DNA from: Pseudomonas marginalis
Lineage (GTDB): Bacteria > Pseudomonadota > Gammaproteobacteria > Pseudomonadales > Pseudomonadaceae
Assembly (NCBI RefSeq): GCF_024169655.1
Contig: NZ_JALJWV010000001.1
Location: 4,694,001-4,758,000, forward strand
Length of the DNA: 64,000 bases
Direction: 5' to 3'
Shown here: piece by piece, positions 34,073 through 40,899 of the stretch
How positions within the stretch are numbered: position 1 is the stretch's first letter
How the letters are laid out: the number at the start of each line of letters is the position of its first letter
Notes under the pieces: generated by a model
Seen by the model: the letters and a program-made list of their open reading frames with translations, nothing else
Database searches by the model: none
Told to the model about the DNA's origin: nothing
Made by a program: the position numbers and the translations under genes

Positions 34073-34782
34073 TTCGCCGCGCCAAACTGCAGATGCAGAC
34101 GAAAATGCACAGGGTCGAGCAGACTTTCGACGTACTCCATGAAGCGTTCGCGCCGGTCGTAGGTAGTGCGCGACGCCTTGAGAAACACCGTGCCCGCCGG
34201 GCGGCCGAGCAGCTCGGCGTCGTCATCGGTCAGGGGCTCGGCGCCGATCCATTGATCACCTTCGGCGCCGACGTAACCGTAGGCGGCCAGGGTGATGGTC
34301 AGGGAGTTGTCGATCAGCCCGACCCGGGGCAGGCCTTCCAGGCCACCCGAGGCCGGCATCAGCGAGCGCTCCAGGGACACGGCGCGGCCATCGGCGGCGC
34401 GTCGAAGGCGGTCAAGGGCAATAAATTGGTCGCTGCCGAAACGGCTGAACAGGTCCGGACGGGTCACGGCTTCGAAGCGCAGGACATCGGTGCTCACCAG
34501 GGCGCCGGTGTCCGCCAGGGCCTGGGCCCAGCCACTGCGTTGGTCGAGCACCATACCGTCAAAGGTGACGATGGAGCCGACACCGCTCTGGGTGGCGATG
34601 TAGTGGCGGCGCTTGAGCTCGGCCAGGGCTTCGCGCAGTGTGCCGCGACTGACCGCAAACTCTTCGGCCAGTTGATACTCACCCGGCAGCAGGAAACCGT
34701 CGGCCATCACCCCACCTTCGATACGGCGGATGAGTTCGTCGACGACGCGTTTTTTCTTATCAAATCGGACATGTCTAATCAT
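34069..34782 (-). CDS. GntR-family regulator with UTRA domain (YegW-like)
   Basis: The first gene of the operon and its likely repressor. A winged helix (residues about 8-68: FLLPGEYQLAEEFAVSRGTLREALAELKRR) is joined to a UTRA effector domain of the HutC group (residues about 85-235). The ATG at 34782 sits only eight bases after a good -10 element, so the transcript may start at or within a base or two of the ATG and be leaderless; there is no SD sequence. Two short palindromes (TGTACA and GACATGTC) straddle the start codon and could be the operator. The TGA overlaps the next gene's ATG. Confidence 0.88.
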   Translation of the reverse strand: MIRHVRFDKKKRVVDELIRRIEGGVMADGFLLPGEYQLAEEFAVSRGTLREALAELKRRHYIATQSGVGSIVTFDGMVLDQRSGWAQALADTGALVSTDVLRFEAVTRPDLFSRFGSDQFIALDRLRRAADGRAVSLERSLMPASGGLEGLPRVGLIDNSLTITLAAYGYVGAEGDQWIGAEPLTDDDAELLGRPAGTVFLKASRTTYDRRERFMEYVESLLDPVHFRLHLQFGAAK

Positions 34783-34790
34783 GTACAAAT

Positions 34791-34819
34791 TGATAACCGA
34801 AAGCCGCCGGTTGCAGCAA
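34791..34819 (-). promoter_or_regulatory. Sigma-70 promoter of the GntR operon, possibly leaderless
   Basis: On the minus strand: TTGCTG, a 17-base spacer, then TTATCA. The -10 element ends eight bases before the ATG at 34782, so a normal start (about seven bases downstream) would fall essentially at the start codon. Confidence 0.55.
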
Positions 34820-34839
34820 GCGAATTATTTCAGGGGGAG

Positions 34840-34860
34840 AAAAAAACCGCCCTCAGGGCT
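34840..34860 (-). terminator. Terminator overlapping the DUF1285 stop codon
   Basis: On the minus strand the stop TGA lies in the loop of a short hairpin GCCC-TGA-GGGC followed by GG and seven T. The stem is only four base pairs, so it is weak, but position and T-run fit a terminator. Confidence 0.45.
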
Positions 34861-35413
34861 CCAGGCCAATCGGGAAAAACACACCGCCGCTCCACACGCC
34901 GAGCCAGTTCTGACCGTTGATCGAGCGGCTCACCGCCAGCTCGACCAATTGGTAGAACACGTTGCGATGCACCAGGGCTTCGAGGTTGGTGCGCACCCGC
35001 AGATAGGGCGAAGGCTCCTCGGTGTCGGGGTCGATCACCACCCGCAGCGGGTGTTCGAGGCCAGCCTCAACCTGCTCGTCGACTTGCGTGGTGAAGCGCA
35101 ACAGCTGGCTTTCGCCCTGCCCTTCGACTTCCAGGGCGATCGCGACAAACGGCGCATCCTCGACGGTGATGCCGACCTTTTCCACCGGGGTGACCAGAAA
35201 GTACTCATCGCCATCGCGGCGGATGATGTTGGAGAACAGCTTGACCATCGGCTTGCGCCCGATCGGCGTGCCCTGATAATACCAAGTGCCGTCGCGGGCG
35301 ATACGCATGTCGATGTGGCCGCAGAAGTCCGGGTTCCACAAATGCACCGGCGCCGGCCCCTTGCCCTTGGGCAGTTGGGCCAATAGATCATTGGCCTTGG
35401 CGGAATCGGTCAT
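34853..35413 (-). CDS. DUF1285 domain protein
   Basis: A 186-residue cytoplasmic protein with the conserved DUF1285 blocks: WNPDFCGHIDMRIARDGTWYYQGTPIGR, LVKLFSNIIRRDGDEYFLVTPVEKVGI and the C-terminal EALVHRNVFYQLVELAV. The fold is a small beta-rich one of unknown activity. It is conserved at this place in pseudomonads next to the lipoprotein gene at 35430, which lies upstream in the same direction with 16 bases between. A short terminator-like hairpin (GCCC/GGGC plus seven T) overlaps the stop codon. No function can be proposed from sequence. Confidence 0.82.
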   Translation of the reverse strand: MTDSAKANDLLAQLPKGKGPAPVHLWNPDFCGHIDMRIARDGTWYYQGTPIGRKPMVKLFSNIIRRDGDEYFLVTPVEKVGITVEDAPFVAIALEVEGQGESQLLRFTTQVDEQVEAGLEHPLRVVIDPDTEEPSPYLRVRTNLEALVHRNVFYQLVELAVSRSINGQNWLGVWSGGVFFPIGLEP

Positions 35414-35429
35414 GGGGTTCTCCTCTGGC

Positions 35430-36035
35430 TTACTGATCGCTCATGCCCAGCAGGCCTCGGGCGTACTGCGCCAGAGGGCGGGCGATCAGATCTTGGGGCG
35501 TATTGTCGTGGAACGTCAGTAAACCGCCACGACTGCGAATCCGTGCAGTATCAATCAAATACTGGGTGCTGGTCTCGATCAACATGATCTGGATAACGCC
35601 GCTGTCCAGGCCGACACGGTCGAGGGCCTGCTGATCGGTCCACTCATCGGCGTTGCCGATGCGGTCATCCGCCTTGGCGAAGCGGCAGTACAGCAAGTAG
35701 TGAGCGCCGGCCGCACGGGCTTCGGCCATGGCTTGTTCGAGGCCTTCGGGCTGACGGGCGCGGCGCACCATGGGGAAGTATTCGACGAAGCCGTTGAAGG
35801 CTTCTTCGGCGACCACGTTCGGTCGCGGATACGCGCTGCCCGGCGGCACGAAGGCGCCCTGGGCGATGAAGATGAAGGAGTCCGGCTGCACGCGAATCGA
35901 GGCGGTGCGCCGGGTGTCGCTGTGGTCCAGCAACCCGGCATCGCTCATCTGATAACGGGTGCCTTCGGCCATATCGCTGACGGTCATGCAACCACTCAGC
36001 GCCAACGACGCCAGCAACAAAACCAGACTACGCAT
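35430..36035 (-). CDS. DUF4823-type lipoprotein
   Basis: A 201-residue lipoprotein with lipobox LALSGC (Cys17) when started at the ATG at 36035, which has GGAGG six bases upstream. The frame extends 22 codons further up without family character. The mature part has a DUF4823-like pattern (SIRVQPDSFIFIAQGAFVPPGSAYP, HYLLYCRFAKADDR, IMLIETSTQYLIDTARI), possibly a nucleotide-binding-like or SPOR-like alpha/beta fold. The protein is expected in the outer membrane, facing the periplasm. It is co-directional with the DUF1285 gene, so the two may be one unit. Function unknown. Confidence 0.83.
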   Translation of the reverse strand: MRSLVLLLASLALSGCMTVSDMAEGTRYQMSDAGLLDHSDTRRTASIRVQPDSFIFIAQGAFVPPGSAYPRPNVVAEEAFNGFVEYFPMVRRARQPEGLEQAMAEARAAGAHYLLYCRFAKADDRIGNADEWTDQQALDRVGLDSGVIQIMLIETSTQYLIDTARIRSRGGLLTFHDNTPQDLIARPLAQYARGLLGMSDQ

Positions 36036-36102
36036 CCTAATCCTCCAGAAGCCGGTGACGGAAAACCGGCGAATGGGCATGAGATGCAGAATCCGCGCCA
36101 TT

Positions 36103-36190
36103 TGGGGAGGGGGCTTGCTCCCGATTGCGGCGAGTCGGTCAGATTATCTGGGACTGACACATTGCAATCGGGGGCAAGCCCCCTCCCACA
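36103..36190. repeat. REPIN element 3
   Basis: An inverted REP pair; the left arm is diverged (TGGGGAGGGGGCTTGCTCCC), the right arm is canonical. It lies between the DUF4823 lipoprotein gene and moaA. Confidence 0.8.
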
Positions 36191-36218
36191 CTGGATTGTG
36201 CGTCATCCAGGGGCAGGG

Positions 36219-37187
36219 TTAGCCGCCGATGATCTTCATGATGGTCGCACCGCCGGAGAACGCCACTTCCTGTTTGTCACCCAGAGCCTTCATCAACAAG
36301 CCCTGCAAGGCCGGCAGCGCCTGGTGGCGCGGTTTATCCAGCAGGTCGCCGACATAGTGACGATTGCTCGACGACAGGCAGCCATGCAGCCAACCGGTGG
36401 ACGACAGCCGCAACCGTGAACAGGTGCGGCAGAACGGCACGCTTTCGTTGGCGATCACCCCAAAGAAACCCTTGCCCGGCACTTCGTAGCGCACCGCCGT
36501 GGCGTCCACGGGAGCGTTGGCTTGCAGGTATTCGTGGTGTTCGCCGATCAGGCTCAGCAGTTGCTGAAGGCTGACGAATTGCTGCAGGAACGCATTGGAG
36601 TCCTTGGCCAGGTGGCCCATGCGCATCAGTTCGATAAAGCGCAGCTCGTAGCCCCGCTCCAGACAATAGTCGAGCAGCGGCATCACCTGGTCGAGGTTCT
36701 GACCGCGCAGCGGCACCATATTGACCTTGATCTTGATCCCGGCCGCACGCGCCTGGTCCATGCCATCGAGCACCGTGGCCAGGTCGCCGCCACGGGCGAT
36801 GCTGCGGAAGGCCTCGGCGTTCAGCGTGTCGAGGGACACGTTGATGCGCCGAATGCCGGCGTCCACCAGCAGCGGCAGTTTGCGCGCCAGCAGTTGGCCG
36901 TTGGTGGTCAGGCTGATCTCACTGAGGCCCATCCCGCCCACGGCGCCCATGAAGGCTTCCAGCTTGGGGCTGACCAACGGTTCGCCGCCGGTGATGCGCA
37001 GGCGTTCGATACCGGCGGCTTCGATCAGGTAAGCCACGCCACGGGCCATGGCCTCGGCCGAGAGTTCGTCCTGGGCAGCCACCAACCGCTTGCCGTTAGG
37101 CACGCAGTAGGTACACGCGTAATTGCAGGCTGAGGTCAGGCTGATCCGCAAATTGCGAAAACGCCTGCCTTGACGATCAACGATCAT
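36219..37187 (-). CDS. moaA: GTP 3',8-cyclase (molybdenum cofactor biosynthesis)
   Basis: A radical SAM enzyme of 322 residues that rearranges GTP in the first step of molybdopterin synthesis. The N-terminal SAM-cluster motif is Cys21-Cys25-Cys28 (SACNYACTYC). The second [4Fe-4S] cluster that binds GTP is in the C-terminal part (FCRTCSRLRL and LHGC). The protein ends in Gly-Gly (KIIGG), needed for activity in known MoaA. It is a stand-alone gene here, likely one of two moaA paralogues, with no other moa/moe gene nearby. It would supply cofactor for the molybdenum hydroxylase encoded at 57-60 kb. Confidence 0.93.
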   Translation of the reverse strand: MIVDRQGRRFRNLRISLTSACNYACTYCVPNGKRLVAAQDELSAEAMARGVAYLIEAAGIERLRITGGEPLVSPKLEAFMGAVGGMGLSEISLTTNGQLLARKLPLLVDAGIRRINVSLDTLNAEAFRSIARGGDLATVLDGMDQARAAGIKIKVNMVPLRGQNLDQVMPLLDYCLERGYELRFIELMRMGHLAKDSNAFLQQFVSLQQLLSLIGEHHEYLQANAPVDATAVRYEVPGKGFFGVIANESVPFCRTCSRLRLSSTGWLHGCLSSSNRHYVGDLLDKPRHQALPALQGLLMKALGDKQEVAFSGGATIMKIIGG

Positions 37188-37221
37188 GGATCACTCCGGC
37201 AGAGGACAATTCAGACGCAGC

Positions 37222-37247
37222 AAAAGCTGACTCATAAATCAGCTTTT
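37222..37247 (-). terminator. Hairpin between the TetR gene and moaA
   Basis: A perfect 9-bp stem AAAAGCTGA / TCAGCTTTT with an eight-base loop, symmetric so that either strand could terminate. It most likely ends the TetR gene transcript and separates it from moaA. Confidence 0.65.
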
Positions 37248-37301
37248 AGCAATAGCCTTACCTGAGTATATTCCTGGGTTACTGCACCTGGCAGCAAATC
37301 A

Positions 37302-37970
37302 TTACGCGGCAGGTGTGCCAGCAGGTGCAGCGTCAACGGGTGGCAGCTCGCTGCTGTGCTTGCGCTTGTTGCCCATGCGCACGCCGATGTCCATCAGGAA
37401 CTGGAAGAAGCCTTCCTGATCTTCCAATACATTGCTCCAGAACGGCGAGTGGTACAGCGCCACGGCGCCATGCACCAACGCCCAGGCGGCGCAGTAGTGG
37501 AAATACGGCGGCACGTCTTCCAGCTTGCCTTCGCTGATGCGGCCCTTGATCAGCAGGGTCAGGCGCTCGAAGTTCGAGGCGCGGATCTTGTGCAACTCCT
37601 CGACCATTTCCGGCACCTGATGGCCCTTGACCACCTTCTCTTCCAGGCGGTCGAACAGGCGGTAGCGCTGCGGGTCACGCATGCGGAACTCGAAGTAAGC
37701 CCGCGACAGAGCTTCCTTGTCCTTGTCCACATCGGCCGAATGCAGCAGCTCGTTCAGGTCGCGCTCGTAGTCGAGCATCAGGCGCAGGTAGATCTCGGCC
37801 TTGGACTTGAAGTGCTTGTAGATGGTGCCTTTGCCGATACCTACGGCATCCGCAATCATCTCGACGGTAACGCTGTCTTCACCTTGTTCGAGGAACAACT
37901 TGAGGGCGGTATCGAGAATTTCCTGCTCGCGGCGGCGAAACTCACGGACCTTACGGGGTTCTTTTTGCAT
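37302..37970 (-). CDS. TetR/AcrR-family transcriptional regulator
   Basis: A 222-residue repressor-type protein with an N-terminal helix-turn-helix (residues about 12-60: RREQEILDTALKLFLEQGEDSVTVEMIADAVGIGKGTIYKHF) and a C-terminal ligand-binding region (about 80-200). It is the orthologue, by position, of the TetR gene next to rgsA in P. aeruginosa (PA2957, from memory). A perfect palindrome AACGATCGTT at 38068-38077, about 100 bases upstream, is a possible autoregulatory operator. The ligand is unknown. It is followed by a hairpin terminator before moaA. Confidence 0.88.
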   Translation of the reverse strand: MQKEPRKVREFRRREQEILDTALKLFLEQGEDSVTVEMIADAVGIGKGTIYKHFKSKAEIYLRLMLDYERDLNELLHSADVDKDKEALSRAYFEFRMRDPQRYRLFDRLEEKVVKGHQVPEMVEELHKIRASNFERLTLLIKGRISEGKLEDVPPYFHYCAAWALVHGAVALYHSPFWSNVLEDQEGFFQFLMDIGVRMGNKRKHSSELPPVDAAPAGTPAA

Positions 37971-38067
37971 GAGGAAAAGGTCTGCAGAGGTCGGTATAGG
38001 GAGGGTTGCGCAGGGCCAAGGATACGTGGCGGTACGATTTACCCGGTGCGAGGGATTATCCCGACTG

Positions 38068-38077
38068 AACGATCGTT
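38068..38077. promoter_or_regulatory. Candidate TetR operator palindrome
   Basis: AACGATCGTT is a perfect 10-bp inverted repeat about 100 bases upstream of the TetR start codon, near a GC-poor promoter-like region. No independent support. Confidence 0.35.
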
Positions 38078-38279
38078 GGGCAACGCCTATGTGAACCCGT
38101 TATACACATTACTTTCAGCGCGCCAACGAATTCATGGCGATCAGTCAGAAATAATACATAACGTCTACGCCTGTACATCCGCGCAATGAGAACTCAAGCG
38201 AAGCGCGCGTATTCCAAATCTGTTTAAAAAACGACCAGACGCGACTGGACTGAATCGGATACTGATCAATACTTCAACT

Positions 38280-38398
38280 GTCGGCGCGACATCTCCCCCA
38301 AGTGAAGCGTCGATCTGGGTACCGACGGACTGTGTGCCCTTGTTTTACTCCTAATGGTCTTAACCCGGATTCCCCCCCCCAGAACCCGGGTTTTTTTT
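38280..38398 (+). ncRNA. rgsA: Small regulatory RNA RgsA
   Basis: RgsA is a Hfq-bound, RpoS-dependent sRNA of about 120 nt, located in pseudomonads between a TetR/hypothetical gene and tatD; this position matches. The intergenic region here ends in a rightward terminator (stem AACCCGG / CCGGGTT at 38363-38392, then T-run to 38398). The internal part GGCGCGACATCTCCCCC is, from memory, the conserved core used for target pairing. The likely RpoS -10 element is GGATACT at about 38248-38254, so the 5' end could be as early as about 38262; 38280 is an estimate. The sequence from 37971 to about 38240 shows no gene, only the TetR-side palindrome. Confidence 0.8.
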
Positions 38399-38416
38399 GC
38401 CTGCGTTTTGGCCGCG

Positions 38417-39202
38417 TTAAACGGCGACGTGAGCCAGCGGGAACAGGCGCTTGAAGTTCTCGGTGGTCTGCTCGGCAAAGCGCTCGTAGGATTCACCGCG
38501 CAGCATCGCCAGATAATCCGCCACATCGCGCACATACTCCGGCAGGTTCGGCTTGCCGCGATGGGGAATCGGCGCCAGGTACGGCGAGTCGGTTTCCACC
38601 AGCAGCCGGTCGGCCGGCACTTGTCGCGCCACGTCACGCAGGGCGTCGGCATTGCGGAAGGTGACGATGCCCGACAGGGAAATGTAGAACCCCAAGTCGA
38701 GGGCCGCCTTGGCCATGTCCCAGTCTTCGGTGAAGCAATGCAGCACACCGGCCTGGGGCAATGCGGCTTCGCGCAGCAGGCTCAGGGTGTCGGCGCGGGC
38801 GCCGCGGGTGTGGACGATGACCGGTTTGCCGGTCTGCTCGGCGGCTTGCAGGTGCAGGCGGAACGACGCCTGCTGCAATTGCGCGGCTTCGGGCTCGTAG
38901 TGATAGTCCAGGCCGGTTTCACCAATCGCCACCACCCGTGGGTGGTTGAGTTCGCCGAGCAACCAGTCGAGGGCCGGGGCTTCGCCGGGCTTGAGGTCCA
39001 GCGGGTGGATACCCACCGAGCAATCCACGTCCGCATAGCGATCCGCGAGGGCTTTGACGTCGGCCGCATTGTCGGCGCTGACGCCGATACACAGGAAGTG
39101 CCCGACCCCACGCTGGCGGGCCGCTTCCAGGGCGGCGTCGAGGGAACCGCCGTGTTGGGCGAGGTCGAGGCGATCAAGGTGGCAATGGGAATCTACGAGC
39201 AT
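38417..39202 (-). CDS. TatD-family metal-dependent hydrolase/DNase
   Basis: A 261-residue TIM-barrel enzyme. Metal ligands are visible: HCH near the start (DSHCHLDRLDL), GETGLDYHY (Glu), VHTRGA, LHCFTED and ETDSPYLAP (Asp). TatD-type proteins have 3'-5' exonuclease and D-aminoacyl-tRNA deacylase-like or DNase activities. I chose the ATG at 39202; six extra codons precede it in the frame. It is the last gene of the holB-tmk-mltG-pabC-fabF line, and it is conserved in pseudomonads. In many of these a pilZ gene separates it from holB; here only 63 bases do. Confidence 0.9.
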   Translation of the reverse strand: MLVDSHCHLDRLDLAQHGGSLDAALEAARQRGVGHFLCIGVSADNAADVKALADRYADVDCSVGIHPLDLKPGEAPALDWLLGELNHPRVVAIGETGLDYHYEPEAAQLQQASFRLHLQAAEQTGKPVIVHTRGARADTLSLLREAALPQAGVLHCFTEDWDMAKAALDLGFYISLSGIVTFRNADALRDVARQVPADRLLVETDSPYLAPIPHRGKPNLPEYVRDVADYLAMLRGESYERFAEQTTENFKRLFPLAHVAV

Positions 39203-39235
39203 AGGAAATGACAACTTCAATCACGGGAAGGGTCT

Positions 39236-39258
39236 GGCCGACGATACACCCGTCGGCC
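39236..39258 (-). other. Intercistronic hairpin between holB and the TatD gene
   Basis: GGCCGACG / CGTCGGCC, a perfect 8-bp stem with a seven-base loop, in the 63-base gap where pilZ is found in other pseudomonads. It has no T-run, so it is not a classical terminator; it could stabilise or process the mRNA. Confidence 0.5.
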
Positions 39259-39265
39259 ACGGAAA

Positions 39266-40255
39266 TTAACGCCGGCCGAGCAAACCGACCCACTGCACCA
39301 GCAGCGCTTCGAGCAACAGCACGCGGTTGAGGTTGGCCTTGCCGAGCACCTTCTGGCGCTGGGCGAGAATCCAGTCCTGGATATTCAGCACCTTGTCCTG
39401 CGCGCTTTTCTGCGCGAGGTATTGCACGACCTTGCGCATGTCCGGCAGGCCCAGGCCATTTTCATCCTGGGTCAACTGGTAGCGCAGGATCAAGCTCGAC
39501 CAGTCGCAGAACCAGTCGAACAGCAGCAGTAAGGGGATGTCCTTCCAGGCGGCTTCGGCCAACTGGCTGGCAGACAGCTCTTGCTTGAGCAGCTTTTTCA
39601 CCCCGTCCACCACCAGCGCACGTTGCTCGCGCACGCCCTGGGCTTGCAGCTTCACGGCGGCCAGGGGTGAGCCCGCGGCCAGGGTCAGCAACTCGACGCG
39701 CTCGGCTGCGGAGCAGTCCGGCAGCGCTTGCTCCAGCCACTGCAGGCTCATCGCTTCGCTGGGCAACGGGCACGCCTGCTGCACGCAACGGCTGCGAATG
39801 GTCGGCAACAAGCGGCTGGACTGGTGGCTGACCAGCAACAGCACGGTATCGCCGGAAGGCTCTTCGAGGCTTTTGAGCAAGGCGTTGGCGGCGTTGATGT
39901 TCATCGCCTCCACGGGTTCGATCAGTATGACCTTGCGCCCGCCCATCTGCGCGGTCTGCACCACGAAGCTGACGAGATCACGCACCTGGTCGACCTTGAT
40001 CGCCTTGTCCGCTTCCTCGGGTTCCAGCAGGTAGTTGTCCGGGTGGCTCCCGGCCTTGAGCAGCAGGCAGGATTTGCACGCGCCGCAGGCTTCCAGGTTG
40101 ACCGGGCGTTGGCACAGCAGGCTGGCCATCAGGCGTTCGGCGAGTGCGCGTTTACCGATACCCGCCGGGCCGTGCAACAAGTAGGCGTGGGCGTGCTGGG
40201 CACGGCCGGCCAGTTGCTGCCAGAGACTGTCCTGCCAGGGGTAGGCTTCAGCCAC
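39266..40255 (-). CDS. holB: DNA polymerase III subunit delta'
   Basis: A clamp-loader subunit of 329 residues that, with delta and tau/gamma, opens the beta sliding clamp. The P-loop-like GPAGIGKRALAE is near residue 28, followed by a zinc module (CQRPVNLEACGACKSC) and the arginine-rich sensor regions. As usual in delta', the ATPase motifs are not all intact. The start is GTG at 40255 (VAEAYPWQDS), overlapping the end of tmk by eight bases; the long open frame upstream is antisense-like extension over tmk and must be ignored. Part of an operon with tmk, mltG and pabC. Confidence 0.93.
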   Translation of the reverse strand: MAEAYPWQDSLWQQLAGRAQHAHAYLLHGPAGIGKRALAERLMASLLCQRPVNLEACGACKSCLLLKAGSHPDNYLLEPEEADKAIKVDQVRDLVSFVVQTAQMGGRKVILIEPVEAMNINAANALLKSLEEPSGDTVLLLVSHQSSRLLPTIRSRCVQQACPLPSEAMSLQWLEQALPDCSAAERVELLTLAAGSPLAAVKLQAQGVREQRALVVDGVKKLLKQELSASQLAEAAWKDIPLLLLFDWFCDWSSLILRYQLTQDENGLGLPDMRKVVQYLAQKSAQDKVLNIQDWILAQRQKVLGKANLNRVLLLEALLVQWVGLLGRR

Positions 40256-40880
40256 GGGCACGCTCCAGCAATGTGGGTAGCAGCGCATCGATGGCGTGCT
40301 GCACCTGGGCCAGCGGCTGGGCCGCGTCCAGCAGGTAGTAACGCGCCGGCTCGGCCTTCGCCCGGGCGAGAAACGCGCTGCGCACGGCGTTGAAAAACGC
40401 CTGGCCTTCCAGTTCGAAGCGGTCCAGGCGGCCACGCGCACTGGCGCGGGCCAGGCCGACTTCCACCGGCAGGTCGAACACCAGGGTCAGGTCGGGGCGC
40501 AAATCGCCCTGGACGAAGGTTTCCAGGGTGGCAATGCGCGCCTGGGACAGGCCGCGGCCGCCGCCTTGGTAGGCATAGGTGGAATCGGTGAAACGATCAC
40601 AAATCACCACGGCACCACGGGCCAGGGCCGGACGAATCACTTCGGCCAGATGCTGGGCGCGGGCGGCGAACACCAGCAGCAGCTCGGCGTCCGGATTCAT
40701 CTGTTCTTCACCCGGGGCCAGCAGCACTTCACGAATGCGCTCGGCCAACGGCGTACCGCCGGGCTCGCGGGTCAGCACCACCTCAATACCCTCGGTGCGC
40801 AAACGCTCGGCCAGGTAATCGCGGTTGGTACTTTTGCCGGCGCCTTCCGGGCCTTCCAGGGTAATAAACAAGCCAGTCAC
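40248..40880 (-). CDS. tmk: Thymidylate kinase
   Basis: The 210-residue kinase that converts dTMP to dTDP with ATP. The P-loop GPEGAGKST is at residues 9-17, the DR(F/Y) motif DRFTDSTYAYQGGGRG is at about residue 95, and an arginine-rich LID segment (RASARGRLDRFE) follows. It ends eight bases inside holB and lies downstream of mltG by about 19 bases. The order mltG-tmk-holB is conserved in gamma-proteobacteria. Complete length. Confidence 0.96.
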   Translation of the reverse strand: MTGLFITLEGPEGAGKSTNRDYLAERLRTEGIEVVLTREPGGTPLAERIREVLLAPGEEQMNPDAELLLVFAARAQHLAEVIRPALARGAVVICDRFTDSTYAYQGGGRGLSQARIATLETFVQGDLRPDLTLVFDLPVEVGLARASARGRLDRFELEGQAFFNAVRSAFLARAKAEPARYYLLDAAQPLAQVQHAIDALLPTLLERARG

Positions 40881-40899
40881 AGGCAGTCCTTAGTCAGAG

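Noticed and set aside
38266..38748. 160-codon minus-strand frame covering RgsA
   Set aside because: Shadow of the tatD gene; C-terminus runs into the sRNA locus without sense.
40256..40441. N-terminal extension of holB
   Set aside because: Out-of-frame reading of tmk; family alignment starts at the GTG at 40255.
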